A stretch of 37,762 nt of DNA from Euryarchaeota archaeon TMED99 (GTDB lineage Archaea > Thermoplasmatota > Poseidoniia > Poseidoniales > Poseidoniaceae), in contig NHFA02000031.1 of NCBI GenBank assembly GCA_002170315.2, forward strand, positions 47,650-85,411. Reading direction: 5' to 3'. Below the pieces are notes generated by a model. That model made no database searches, was not told where the DNA came from, and was given only the letters and a program-made list of their open reading frames with translations. Shown in pieces: positions 17,083 through 26,829 of this stretch (within the stretch, counting starts at the first letter, position 1; each line of letters starts with the position of its first letter). Position numbers and translations under genes: made by a program.

Positions 17083-20000
17083 TCAGAATCGACTGGATGA
17101 TGAACGGCTTCGAGCTAAGCGAACACCGCCGTAAACAACCAAGGCGCCAATGACGAAGATGACGAGAGTGAACCATGGAGATTCCTCGGTCGTTTCATCA
17201 ATGTAATATTCGAAACTGAAATCTATCGTCTTGTCTTCACCAATTTCCTGAGATACTTTACCGCTGTCCTCTCCGAGAACTTCAACAGTTACTTCAAATC
17301 GAACTGTACCGCTTGAATCTTCAGGAGATACTGTGAAGTTCGCATTCGTTGTAGATTCGGCATCGAGCGAAATCGTAACGGTTCCAAGTGACTTACCATC
17401 AACAATCTTCGCTGAAACTTCAACATTGCCAGTCGCCATCAGACCAAGGTTCGTGACTGGAATGACAAGTTGGTTTTCAGTATCTGCTGTCGATTCAGAA
17501 AGGGTTCGAATCGCACCTTGATCGATATCAAGCCGTAGACTTAGTGGGATAATATCAACGTCAAAGGTATCTGAAAGTTGTCCGTTTGAACTGGTTACTG
17601 TAACGGTAACGGTCTTGGTTCCTTCAGTGAAATTTGTCGCAGAAAATACAGTGAACATTTGAGAACGAGTAACATCCTTCGTGATGGTTATGACTGATTG
17701 CATTGGGGTAATTTCCCAATCTTCAGGGATGTTGTCTGCAAGTTCAATTGTAAAGGAATCATCACCGTTACCCAAATTGGTCAAATCGAAGCCGAATGTC
17801 TGGCTTCCTGCGTCAAGTCCTACAACTGTTGGAACATTTGAGAATTCAAAGTCATAGATTTGCGGAACTTGAACAGTTACCGCAATCTCGCTTGAAGGCG
17901 TTGCGTCAGAACTCAATCGGACCTTGAGCGAGTGAGGCTCTTCAAGATGCCACGCATCAGATTGGTTCGGTGCGAGGATACGGACACGAAGCACTGTTGA
18001 TGAATCAACGGTGGTGTCATTGGAATCTTCTCCAATTCCGAGCGTAACATTGTGAGATTCAACAAAGTTTGTACCATCCCAGAACTCAATGCTCCAGTCT
18101 GCTTCATCTGGTGCGATTCCAATTTGTCCGACGACATCAAACACTTGAGAAGTTTCAGTGCCGTCATATTGGATGTTCAAGTCGAACTCAATTGCTTTGT
18201 AGGCTTCTTCTTCTTCAATTGCCTCAAAGGCAAGTTCGGATTCTGCATCAACTGTAGCATTCACGAGACTGTTTTCAACCATTGTGATTGAAGTGTCTGA
18301 ATTGGCTATTCGGTTGTAGGAAAGAGCAACTGGTGAACGTCCTTCTGCAACGAGTGTAACTGCACCACCAATGTATTCCATCTCTAAGTTAAGGTCATGT
18401 TGAATGGTGACAAAGGATGAATCCATTTCAATTTCTTCAGCAGGCATCAAAATACTGATGGTTCCGTCGTTCCCAACAGGCATATCCCATTCAATGTCAG
18501 AACCGATTCCAAAGGTTACAGAAACGGACTCATTCAAGAGTGCAGAGCCTTCGATATCGTCAGCACCTGCGTGATGGTCAGCCAAGTCGATGGAGGTCCA
18601 CGAGGTGGTTAAATCAATCCAGCCACCGAGTGACATTTCAAGATCGAGCGTTGCACCATCGGAAATACTTGCATCGAGTAATCCAACTGCGACACCGCCA
18701 CCGTTTTCACCAGCATCAGCTTGTGTTACGACAACAATCCACTCACCTGGCGCAATTACTGCAGACCATGTCAATGTATCATTTGCGAAGACTGGAGTTA
18801 TGTTGAGAACATCTCCTGCCATTCCGCTGGATGGATAGAGAACAACCGTTGAACCGTTCAATCGACTCGCATCGTTAATATCCGTTACGTTACCAGAAAC
18901 GACGACGTTTCCTGCAGTCATTTCAATGTCGTGAGACTCAGGATCAGAATGAACTGGGTACGCACTTGAGTTCGAGATATTGTAGACCTCTGTGCTGAAA
19001 CCTTCCTTACTTACAGTAACTTGGTATTCATCGTCAATTGGGACAAACAAAGACCAAACACCGAACTCGTTGGTCGTTACATTGGTATCAATTTCAGAAT
19101 TATTCATTCCAACAATCTCAACTGTAGTATTCGCAACACCTTCGGTTCCGCCAGGAATGTCATTATCGTCAAGATCCCAGAAGACCTTTCCACCAATCTC
19201 TACTTCCAAATCTGCGGTCATTAATCCGAGATCAAGAACGCCTTCAACAGCTGTGTTGGTGTTGAATGGCCCGTATTCAAGAGTCCAATGTCGCTGCGGT
19301 GATGTCTCGTTAAGGAAGAGACTCCAGTTACCTGGCATTATCTCCTCTGACACGTTACCGCTTTCATCAGATTTCGAAAGCGTCACATTGCCAAAGCCAT
19401 CATGGCTAACCAATGTAACACGAACGCCGGACATGTTTGTCTCAGTGCCTGTTTCTTGAAGTTGGAAGTTCATTTCTACAACATCAAAGGTAGCCAACGT
19501 CAAATTGTTTCGAACGGATGAATCTGCTCCAACTGTGAATGAATAACGAAGTGTTTCGGTACTCTCGTTATCGGCTATGAAAGGAGCGACAATAGCGACC
19601 CAATCTCCAGCAGGAACATAAGAGGCAAAACTGCCATTCTCATCTGAAGCCATGTTAAACCACAGGTCATCAGCGTCATTTCGTAGTAAGAATTGCTTCT
19701 CAACTGCTCCACCACTGTTGTTTGTGAGTTCACCTGTAACCAAGTACTCATTGCGCAGTGGGAATGCAACCGCTTCCTCATATGCTTCAAGTCCAACAAT
19801 GACCGGATCAAACACATTTGCTCCGATAAGTGCGTAATCAGAGGCATTACCGTCTTCTGGATTGGTAGAATTGAGTTGAAGTGTATAGAGTCCTGGTTCT
19901 AAGACAACTGTAATATTTCCTGGAGATGTATAATCCGAAGATGTGTAATTGTGTTGCTGTCCATGGTCATTAAGTGGCACGAGTGAGAATGACGGGCTTA

Positions 20001-23000
20001 CTGCCGTTCCATTGGCAAAGACGCCATCTGCACCTGCATCCATGAAGAGATTCAGTTCTATGGTGATGAATTCAGGATTGACAAACAATTCAACCGGCAT
20101 TGGTGCGGCATCTGGCTCACTGATGATGTTGTAATTGAGAACCTCTGAAGAATTCAGTGCTTCCACATCAACGGTGAAATCCCAAGCGCCATATTGCAAG
20201 TTAAAGATGAACTCGCCGGTATCTGTGATCTGTGTTCTCCATTCCAGTCCGTCACTATCGGTGGCAACAACTTCCTGAGCACTATCATAGCCAGGAGCAA
20301 GACCGTCCCACAGGGATGCATTGTCATAAAGGAATACGAATCCAGTGACACCGGTTGTTGGTTTGAGATACATGAGGCCAAGATCTATTTCAGCATCACC
20401 TGTGAGTTCAATCAATTGACCTCCGGACATCTGAGAAGCGATACTGAATGTGGTCATGTGGAAATCATTTCCACTTGGCAAACGGATACTGTAGTTCCCA
20501 TCTGTTTCAACGACCGTCGAGAAGGACAAATCATCCGAGATAAAGAGAACATTCAGACCAGAAGCTGGTTGACTTTGGTCAAGTTTGATATTTTCGTCTT
20601 CTTCAGCCCAAACTGAGTAGTTCAAATCACTGTTAAACAAGCCACCATCGACAACACGGATACTTCCGTTGACCCATGTTCCAATTGCATATTCACTTGA
20701 AATTGACAAGTCTTCTGACTCGAGAGAAACATGGTCGAACAAAATGTAGTCATTTCCAGTTTCATCAGAAATTGTGTATGAACCCATAGGCAATTCGATG
20801 TAAACAAGACCGTTTTCATCCGATGTTGCATTCAGTGGACCAAAGAGAGGGTCGTCATTCGTGAAAGTCACAACTCTTCCCGCAACATCGGTGTAAGCCT
20901 CTTGAGTTTGAGGATCAACAGGAGAACTGAGTTGCAATGAAACGTCATGCATTTCTGGAACATCCATCAGCAAGGTAAAGTTCTCTGATGAATCTCGAAC
21001 AGTGAATGTTTCATTCAATTCATACCAGCCATCTCCATCTACGTCGACGCGGTAATAGTATTCTCCAGCAGCAAGTGGGCCTTCAGAAAAGTTTCCAAAT
21101 TCATCAGTAGTAATTTCAGTTACTGCTGAAAGTCCCAAATCAATATCAACAAGTTCGAACGTTTCGTTGGCGTATGCAACGTCATAGAAGTCTTGAAGAG
21201 TATCTTCGAAGATTGAACCAGGCATTGACATTTGCAAATCATATGAGGGTGAAATTTCCACAGTCACGGGGTCTGGAAGGAGAACTTCCTTGCCGTTATC
21301 CAACTGAGCAATCATGTTGTAAACACCAGGAATTAATCCCGTAATGTAGAATGAACCGGGTTGGACCATTGGACCAGAGAAATCACCAGGGCCGACAAAG
21401 AGACCGGTACCGTTGAGAGTTCCTGTTCCTTCAAACGAACCTGTCGCTTCAAAGGAGTCGCCAATGTGTTCGGTGACCAAGGTGGAAATGCCATCAGAAG
21501 TGATTCTTCCATTCGCTTCAACTTGTCCATCCAAAAGATAGATTTGAGGCGAAGCAGATGCGTCTTGGAGACAAAGAGACTCGTTTTCTGGCATTGGAGC
21601 AGTTTCATTATCAAGACAAGAGACCACATTTTCAGTCGCTATCCACGATGCAGCAAGAGTACCCTTACCGTTCCAAGTTCCGTTACTTGTGTAGACACGG
21701 CCGTCCGCAATTGAACGAGTGAATGTTCCCGTGAAATCATCAGCAAAGGCTACACCTTCGCTTTCAAAGGTTCCATTTTCAGTAAAGGTGACTTGACCGG
21801 TACCCTGGAGGATACGACTGTCTTCAGAAGAGAATGAACCATTGGTTGTCGTCAATGTGTAATTCTCGGTCATCGACCAAATGTTACGTAGAACGAAATC
21901 TGTGCTGACCAACGCATCACCATCAAAAGATTCGTGACCTGTCCATGTTACTTGGCCTGAAACACCACTGCTTTCAACAGCGATATCAAACGAAGTAGGA
22001 ACATCCACAAACCGGTCTGCTTGTTGAGCAGTGATGTTGTGCTGGTATTCACCGAGCCAACTCATGTTGGCAACTTCACCGAGAATTGCGGTGATGTCGT
22101 TGATTTGTCGGTCGTCATTCGTTACAGTCAAGATATCGCCAAGGTTTTGGGAAAAGGCACCGGTACGGATGTTGTCTTGGGCAGTCGTTGGGTTGTAGTC
22201 TCCCGCAAATGCGCTCACACGGATACGTCCAGCTGGAGCATCAAAGGACCATTTTCCATCGTCATCAGCATCTGTGAAACCGATTGGAACCCAGTAGGTG
22301 TCAGGATCAAGGTCTTCTGTGCCTTCACCAGAGAAAGCGTCACGCTCAATCAGCAGACGGACACCCGGCAAACCTTGGCCGTTGTCACTCATCGTAACTT
22401 GGCCTGAAATTTCAGCACCGGAGTAATATTTGAGGATTTTAACAAGAGTATTGGTTGAAGCGATGCCTGAGGATTGTTGTTCAGCAGTTACAGAACTGTT
22501 CTCTTCAGGAGTATACCAATTTGCAATAACAAAGTGATTCTGCATTGCGCCAGGCAATGGCAGTGCTTGACTCAAGATACTACCTGGACTTCCTGATTGT
22601 CCGAAGTGCTGTGCTGGTTGCGGATTCGATGACCCTGCATCAATACCCAGTGAAGAAGCACCGTATCCTACATAGGTACGAGCGAGCATGGTGTCGAAGA
22701 ACGCAGCATTGTGGTCAACACGTACGTCTTGAACCTGCAACGGGTCAATATCTGCACCAGATTGTTGATTGAGGAAATCTTCCGTAATTGCTTGGTCGAC
22801 TTCTTCACGAGTCATCTCATCAGGGAATTCTCCACGCATTGTTTCGTAGACCTCATCCATGTAAGTGGAAACGTCTTGGCCACTCAGAATAGTTGGCGCA
22901 CCAAAAATACCCATTGGCTGTCCTTGGTTGTAATTCATATCTTCAGTGTAACGTCCAGCACGAGGATACAATCGGTTGTCGATTGCAAAATACCGGATTT

Positions 23001-26000
23001 CGTGATCACGATCGACGGTTTCACCAGGAGCGCCATCGTAATCTTGGACTGAGTAATAGCCTTCGAGGTTAATCAAATCATCATACATGTCGATGATTTG
23101 GTGACTTTCAAGAGAGAGAGAAAGCAATTGAACGGTCAGTGAAAGACGGGTGTTCTTACGGTGAATATTGGTTGCAACAGAATCGTATTCTTCGACGAGG
23201 TCTGCAGTGTACCAATAATCCCCAACAATGTAATGTGTGGTATCATAGATATTATCTGCTCCAGTACGAATATTGTTCGTGAAGGTTCGGTTTGCTTCGA
23301 ACAGTTCTGACCAGTCACCGTCAACACATGTCAAGGACAGTGCGTCGGTACAGAGAATGCGTTCTCCGTCTTCATAGACACGCCAATAAGGTGTTGATTG
23401 GTCAAATACTCCATCGGTTTGGTGGTAACCTTGTGCTAAAACGACATCATCGTTCGTTTGGAAGACTCTGAAACTGTTGAGTTCTGCCAATTCGATCATT
23501 TCGTCGTGGTCAACATTTGTCGACATAGTCGTAAAGAGTTCCATTTGTGCATCACTGAGGTAAGAATCAACGATGTTACTGTATCCTGAAGTGAAAGCAG
23601 TATTACCTGTTCGGGCTTGGTTGTATTCAATGTCACCTTGGCCAAGTTGCCAGATGAACATCGAAACTAAATCTTCTTGACTTCGTGCGAGTAACATGTT
23701 CCCTGTAGCTGGAATTCCAGACTGGAAGTTATCGGATACAGAGGGGTGTTCACCAGTATCCAGCGCTTGGAAACCGTAGTCCCACCAAGAGACGAATGCT
23801 GGACGTTCTGAATAGGCCATATCCGTATCTTGGGATGCAAGCCACTGATACGCAGTATTCCAACCGTTATCGTTGAACCCAGAGCCAAAGGAACCGAGAT
23901 ACCAGTTTCCGTCGTAAGTGCTGTCATCCAGCAAAGAGAAACCGCCAACTTCCCATCGGAATGCGTCAGGGATAATGTTGTAAATCGTTTCATCAATGTC
24001 ATCTTCAGCGTTGTTGCTACCAGGGATAGCGGCATCAAGACCGTATGTGAATTGTTGTCCAAACAGCATAATCATGACGAGCATGATAGCAGAGAATGAC
24101 GGTGTGCGCCATACGGCAACACGTGCGCCACGAATCCGGTCTTCAGGTGAGCGAATACCGAGTTTCTTCCACGTTTTGACAAGTCCGCCCCAATTCGCCC
24201 ACTTCCAAAGTGAGACAATACCCCATGCACCGAGAACGGCAATGGCTGGCGTAGCGTTAAACATGAATCGAGCAGCGGTCCAAGCCATGAATGAGGCTGC
24301 GAGAATCCAGATACCGAAGACGAGATTTGTCTGTTTGCGCTCACGAAGAGCAGACCACATGCAAAGAACACCCATAATGAGGGAAAGAACAAAAGTAATT
24401 GGTCCGAACTGAGCGAAAAGTTGTCCACGATTAGGCGCATTTGCTTCAGCAACAGTTCCGAAAATCTTTGTCTTGGTGAAGTAGCCACTGCCTGTGAACA
24501 GAACATCCCAAGCATTGGATAGATTAGCTTGCTTGAGAAGCCACAATGCCAAGAAGAACACAGCACCAGCAGTTGCGAGGACACCCAAAATGAGCAACCA
24601 AGGCTTGTCTCGGAACCCAGTTGTTACGAAACTGATAGCCAGGGTGAACACAAAGATGAACAAGAACGGTTGAAGTCCAGTTCCATCAAGAACCAGATCG
24701 ATTTGTGGGTGACCGTAGAACGGCAATGCCATCAAGAAATTGACAGAAAGCATAGTCAAGAACAGAACATTCAGCGTTGTAGAATCGCGGCGTCGGAACA
24801 TGTTAATTGAAACTTGAGCAGCATAAGCCAGGAACAAAATCGAAGGACCAACAACGAAACCTTTCCAACCGAGAGAAACAATACCGAAACTCACACCAGC
24901 TAAAACTGCAGATGCAAAAGCTGCCTTTCGATGTGTCAAAACTGCCGAAATGGCTGAGATAAATGCTCCAGGTGTTGCTGATGAGGAACGGAGGAGTCGC
25001 TCAGTACCTGCATACTTGACTGCACGTAACCAGAACATGAAACCGAGCGTAATGAACAGCATGATGAATGCGTCGTGGTCGGCAAGTGCCCATGTTGTGT
25101 GGCTCACGTGAGCCGGCATGAAGGCAATGAGCCAAGCAGCAATAACTGCTGCTTTGTCGTTTATGTGTTCACGTGCAATTGCTGCAACTGGGAAAATTGT
25201 AAGTGCACCGTAAATTGCAGGAAGTGCCAAAATAGCCCACCAAACTGCGTCTCCGTTGTCAAAGAACGGTTCCAGAAGCATTGCTAAGACTGCAATTGAC
25301 CAAGTGAAAATCGGAGGTCGAGGATTGATTCCACCGACGGGGTAGAAACGGTCTGCATCAAAAATCATGTGTGCATTATTGGCGAGGATGTAATCGACAA
25401 CTCGCTTCATGTACCACGGGTCAGAACCGCCAGTCATGTCCCAGTTTCCTGTTCCATATGCATTCATCGAGGGGACGAGATACCATTGTGTTCGAATGAC
25501 TAAACCAAAGAAGAAAGCCAGGCCAATCATAACGCTGGCCCAGTGTTGATTCCAAAACAATCGAGCTCCAGAATATTCGTGGTCTTCACGGTTTACCCAA
25601 CCGCCCCATCGATCGTGCGTGGAAATCGAGTAAATTCCAACGCCGATAAAGAAGGTAGCGCCAAGCCAAATGAGGCTGCCCCAACTGTTATCCAACATTG
25701 CAAGTTGGAACATTTCTGCATCATACCATGTCGAAACTTGATACAACATCCACATTGACGAAAGTGTCATGGCACGAGTGTGCCAGCGTTCGGCAAACAT
25801 TCCGGCTACGATAAGCGCAACCATTCCTGTGAAGAACGCAGACCAATAACTGAAGTAGCCGTGGTAACCTTCAACGGTGTTGATTCCCAATTGGTCGGCT
25901 ACAGAAACGCTGTCGTAGTGCCAAAGGCTAGCAATGTGAGCGAATGCCCAAACTGCGAGAGCAACTTGCAATGGTAAGTTCTTTTTGTTGATGAATGATG

Positions 26001-26652
26001 ATGTATCATCGTTCATGAAACTGAACCAACCTTGTTCGCTAGCAGGCGTCAATTGTCCACGAGCAAAGGTAGCAACAAGAGCACCGAGCAGAATAAACAC
26101 AGTCAGATATGAAAAGAACTGATAACCAACTGCTTGATTTTTCAGATTCAAAGTCGAGACATAACTCGGTTGTTCGTCAACACCTGCCATGTTGTAAATC
26201 TCTGGGAGAATCGCAAGAGCATCTCCTGCCATGATGATTCCTACATTGATTCCAACAGCCGTGAAGATGAAAATCGAAGACATTTCGTATCGTCCTCGGC
26301 TGGTCATGAAATGAACGCCAAAGGTGACGAGTGCGAACAGAAGACCTGTAAATGCACCGTAGCCTTGGAGATAGATAATTTCTGCACCAACAAGAGCAAC
26401 GGCCAGTGTTGAGAGGGAGAGAGTGGCCTTTGAGAATGATGCAGATTCAGATTGGTTGAGCATCGATGGAAGAAGTCCAAAGATGCTTGCGGCGATGACG
26501 AAAATCATCGGCGTCATGTTGTCTACGTTGAGCTCGAAGTCTACTCCGACGAGCTTGATGGCTGCGATAGCGAGCAGGACTGCTAGGGGGGCAATGAGCC
26601 ATCCCAACGGTGCTGCTGGCGCAGTGCTTTGTGTGCCAGTTTTTTGTTCCAT
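17083..26652 (-). CDS. aglB: giant AglB/STT3-type oligosaccharyltransferase with extended exterior
   Basis: This 3189-residue protein transfers lipid-linked glycans to Asn in exported proteins. The STT3 core is clear: GSDPW (D411) in the first exterior loop, the ADHD acidic motif (D525, D527), TVAE (733-736), the membrane Arg795 and the sequon-binding WWDYG at 956-960. Before the core lie about 350 residues with roughly ten extra membrane helices (17-345), where normal family members begin almost directly at TM1. After the usual lumenal domain, from about 1412 to 3155, come a dozen or so carboxypeptidase-regulatory/SdrD-like beta modules (SDENGSFASYVPAGDW, TTDEFGNFSEGPLAAG), then two CARDB/NEW3-like domains. 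A last helix near 3160-3180 and a basic tail (ARSRSSSSRF) end it. Known AglB proteins are about 600-1000 residues, so this one is several times larger. More than 40 NxS/T sequons dot the extension. ATG 26652 is preceded by GAGGG. Confidence 0.93.
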   Translation of the reverse strand: MEQKTGTQSTAPAAPLGWLIAPLAVLLAIAAIKLVGVDFELNVDNMTPMIFVIAASIFGLLPSMLNQSESASFSKATLSLSTLAVALVGAEIIYLQGYGAFTGLLFALVTFGVHFMTSRGRYEMSSIFIFTAVGINVGIIMAGDALAILPEIYNMAGVDEQPSYVSTLNLKNQAVGYQFFSYLTVFILLGALVATFARGQLTPASEQGWFSFMNDDTSSFINKKNLPLQVALAVWAFAHIASLWHYDSVSVADQLGINTVEGYHGYFSYWSAFFTGMVALIVAGMFAERWHTRAMTLSSMWMLYQVSTWYDAEMFQLAMLDNSWGSLIWLGATFFIGVGIYSISTHDRWGGWVNREDHEYSGARLFWNQHWASVMIGLAFFFGLVIRTQWYLVPSMNAYGTGNWDMTGGSDPWYMKRVVDYILANNAHMIFDADRFYPVGGINPRPPIFTWSIAVLAMLLEPFFDNGDAVWWAILALPAIYGALTIFPVAAIAREHINDKAAVIAAWLIAFMPAHVSHTTWALADHDAFIMLFITLGFMFWLRAVKYAGTERLLRSSSATPGAFISAISAVLTHRKAAFASAVLAGVSFGIVSLGWKGFVVGPSILFLAYAAQVSINMFRRRDSTTLNVLFLTMLSVNFLMALPFYGHPQIDLVLDGTGLQPFLFIFVFTLAISFVTTGFRDKPWLLILGVLATAGAVFFLALWLLKQANLSNAWDVLFTGSGYFTKTKIFGTVAEANAPNRGQLFAQFGPITFVLSLIMGVLCMWSALRERKQTNLVFGIWILAASFMAWTAARFMFNATPAIAVLGAWGIVSLWKWANWGGLVKTWKKLGIRSPEDRIRGARVAVWRTPSFSAIMLVMIMLFGQQFTYGLDAAIPGSNNAEDDIDETIYNIIPDAFRWEVGGFSLLDDSTYDGNWYLGSFGSGFNDNGWNTAYQWLASQDTDMAYSERPAFVSWWDYGFQALDTGEHPSVSDNFQSGIPATGNMLLARSQEDLVSMFIWQLGQGDIEYNQARTGNTAFTSGYSNIVDSYLSDAQMELFTTMSTNVDHDEMIELAELNSFRVFQTNDDVVLAQGYHQTDGVFDQSTPYWRVYEDGERILCTDALSLTCVDGDWSELFEANRTFTNNIRTGADNIYDTTHYIVGDYWYTADLVEEYDSVATNIHRKNTRLSLTVQLLSLSLESHQIIDMYDDLINLEGYYSVQDYDGAPGETVDRDHEIRYFAIDNRLYPRAGRYTEDMNYNQGQPMGIFGAPTILSGQDVSTYMDEVYETMRGEFPDEMTREEVDQAITEDFLNQQSGADIDPLQVQDVRVDHNAAFFDTMLARTYVGYGASSLGIDAGSSNPQPAQHFGQSGSPGSILSQALPLPGAMQNHFVIANWYTPEENSSVTAEQQSSGIASTNTLVKILKYYSGAEISGQVTMSDNGQGLPGVRLLIERDAFSGEGTEDLDPDTYWVPIGFTDADDDGKWSFDAPAGRIRVSAFAGDYNPTTAQDNIRTGAFSQNLGDILTVTNDDRQINDITAILGEVANMSWLGEYQHNITAQQADRFVDVPTSFDIAVESSGVSGQVTWTGHESFDGDALVSTDFVLRNIWSMTENYTLTTTNGSFSSEDSRILQGTGQVTFTENGTFESEGVAFADDFTGTFTRSIADGRVYTSNGTWNGKGTLAASWIATENVVSCLDNETAPMPENESLCLQDASASPQIYLLDGQVEANGRITSDGISTLVTEHIGDSFEATGSFEGTGTLNGTGLFVGPGDFSGPMVQPGSFYITGLIPGVYNMIAQLDNGKEVLLPDPVTVEISPSYDLQMSMPGSIFEDTLQDFYDVAYANETFELVDIDLGLSAVTEITTDEFGNFSEGPLAAGEYYYRVDVDGDGWYELNETFTVRDSSENFTLLMDVPEMHDVSLQLSSPVDPQTQEAYTDVAGRVVTFTNDDPLFGPLNATSDENGLVYIELPMGSYTISDETGNDYILFDHVSLESEDLSISSEYAIGTWVNGSIRVVDGGLFNSDLNYSVWAEEDENIKLDQSQPASGLNVLFISDDLSFSTVVETDGNYSIRLPSGNDFHMTTFSIASQMSGGQLIELTGDAEIDLGLMYLKPTTGVTGFVFLYDNASLWDGLAPGYDSAQEVVATDSDGLEWRTQITDTGEFIFNLQYGAWDFTVDVEALNSSEVLNYNIISEPDAAPMPVELFVNPEFITIELNLFMDAGADGVFANGTAVSPSFSLVPLNDHGQQHNYTSSDYTSPGNITVVLEPGLYTLQLNSTNPEDGNASDYALIGANVFDPVIVGLEAYEEAVAFPLRNEYLVTGELTNNSGGAVEKQFLLRNDADDLWFNMASDENGSFASYVPAGDWVAIVAPFIADNESTETLRYSFTVGADSSVRNNLTLATFDVVEMNFQLQETGTETNMSGVRVTLVSHDGFGNVTLSKSDESGNVSEEIMPGNWSLFLNETSPQRHWTLEYGPFNTNTAVEGVLDLGLMTADLEVEIGGKVFWDLDDNDIPGGTEGVANTTVEIVGMNNSEIDTNVTTNEFGVWSLFVPIDDEYQVTVSKEGFSTEVYNISNSSAYPVHSDPESHDIEMTAGNVVVSGNVTDINDASRLNGSTVVLYPSSGMAGDVLNITPVFANDTLTWSAVIAPGEWIVVVTQADAGENGGGVAVGLLDASISDGATLDLEMSLGGWIDLTTSWTSIDLADHHAGADDIEGSALLNESVSVTFGIGSDIEWDMPVGNDGTISILMPAEEIEMDSSFVTIQHDLNLEMEYIGGAVTLVAEGRSPVALSYNRIANSDTSITMVENSLVNATVDAESELAFEAIEEEEAYKAIEFDLNIQYDGTETSQVFDVVGQIGIAPDEADWSIEFWDGTNFVESHNVTLGIGEDSNDTTVDSSTVLRVRILAPNQSDAWHLEEPHSLKVRLSSDATPSSEIAVTVQVPQIYDFEFSNVPTVVGLDAGSQTFGFDLTNLGNGDDSFTIELADNIPEDWEITPMQSVITITKDVTRSQMFTVFSATNFTEGTKTVTVTVTSSNGQLSDTFDVDIIPLSLRLDIDQGAIRTLSESTADTENQLVIPVTNLGLMATGNVEVSAKIVDGKSLGTVTISLDAESTTNANFTVSPEDSSGTVRFEVTVEVLGEDSGKVSQEIGEDKTIDFSFEYYIDETTEESPWFTLVIFVIGALVVYGGVRLARSRSSSSRF

Positions 26653-26829
26653 TTTTTTTCCCTCAAAGGTGTTTGCGCGACAGCATCAAGGCTGAGGCGT
26701 CTTCGCCACTTGAGAGGCTCTTTTAATGACTCCGCTAAAAGAACAACAGATGAAAGCAACGCTGTGTTGCATTTCACTGGCGTTTTTTAACCCCTCTTTT
26801 TAGGGTATTTTGAGGGGTTAAATCATCGA
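26653..26829. promoter_or_regulatory. intergenic region with 11-bp inverted repeat
   Basis: TTTAACCCCTC (26786-26796) and GAGGGGTTAAA (26812-26822) form a perfect inverted repeat with a 15-base spacer, ending eight bases from the purD stop. In RNA from the purD strand it would make a strong hairpin followed by AAAAAA rather than a T-run, so it is not a standard terminator; read the other way, a T-run lies 5' of the stem. It may be an operator or a structured RNA end. ATTAAAAG near 26720 (minus strand) is a TATA candidate for the oligosaccharyltransferase gene. Confidence 0.5.

Noticed and set aside
24072-24584. A 170-codon frame on the minus strand inside the oligosaccharyltransferase gene, and other long frames such as 148-642 (+) and 2696-3202 (-).
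   Set aside because: They overlap clearly recognisable proteins in another frame, have no ribosome site and no family likeness.
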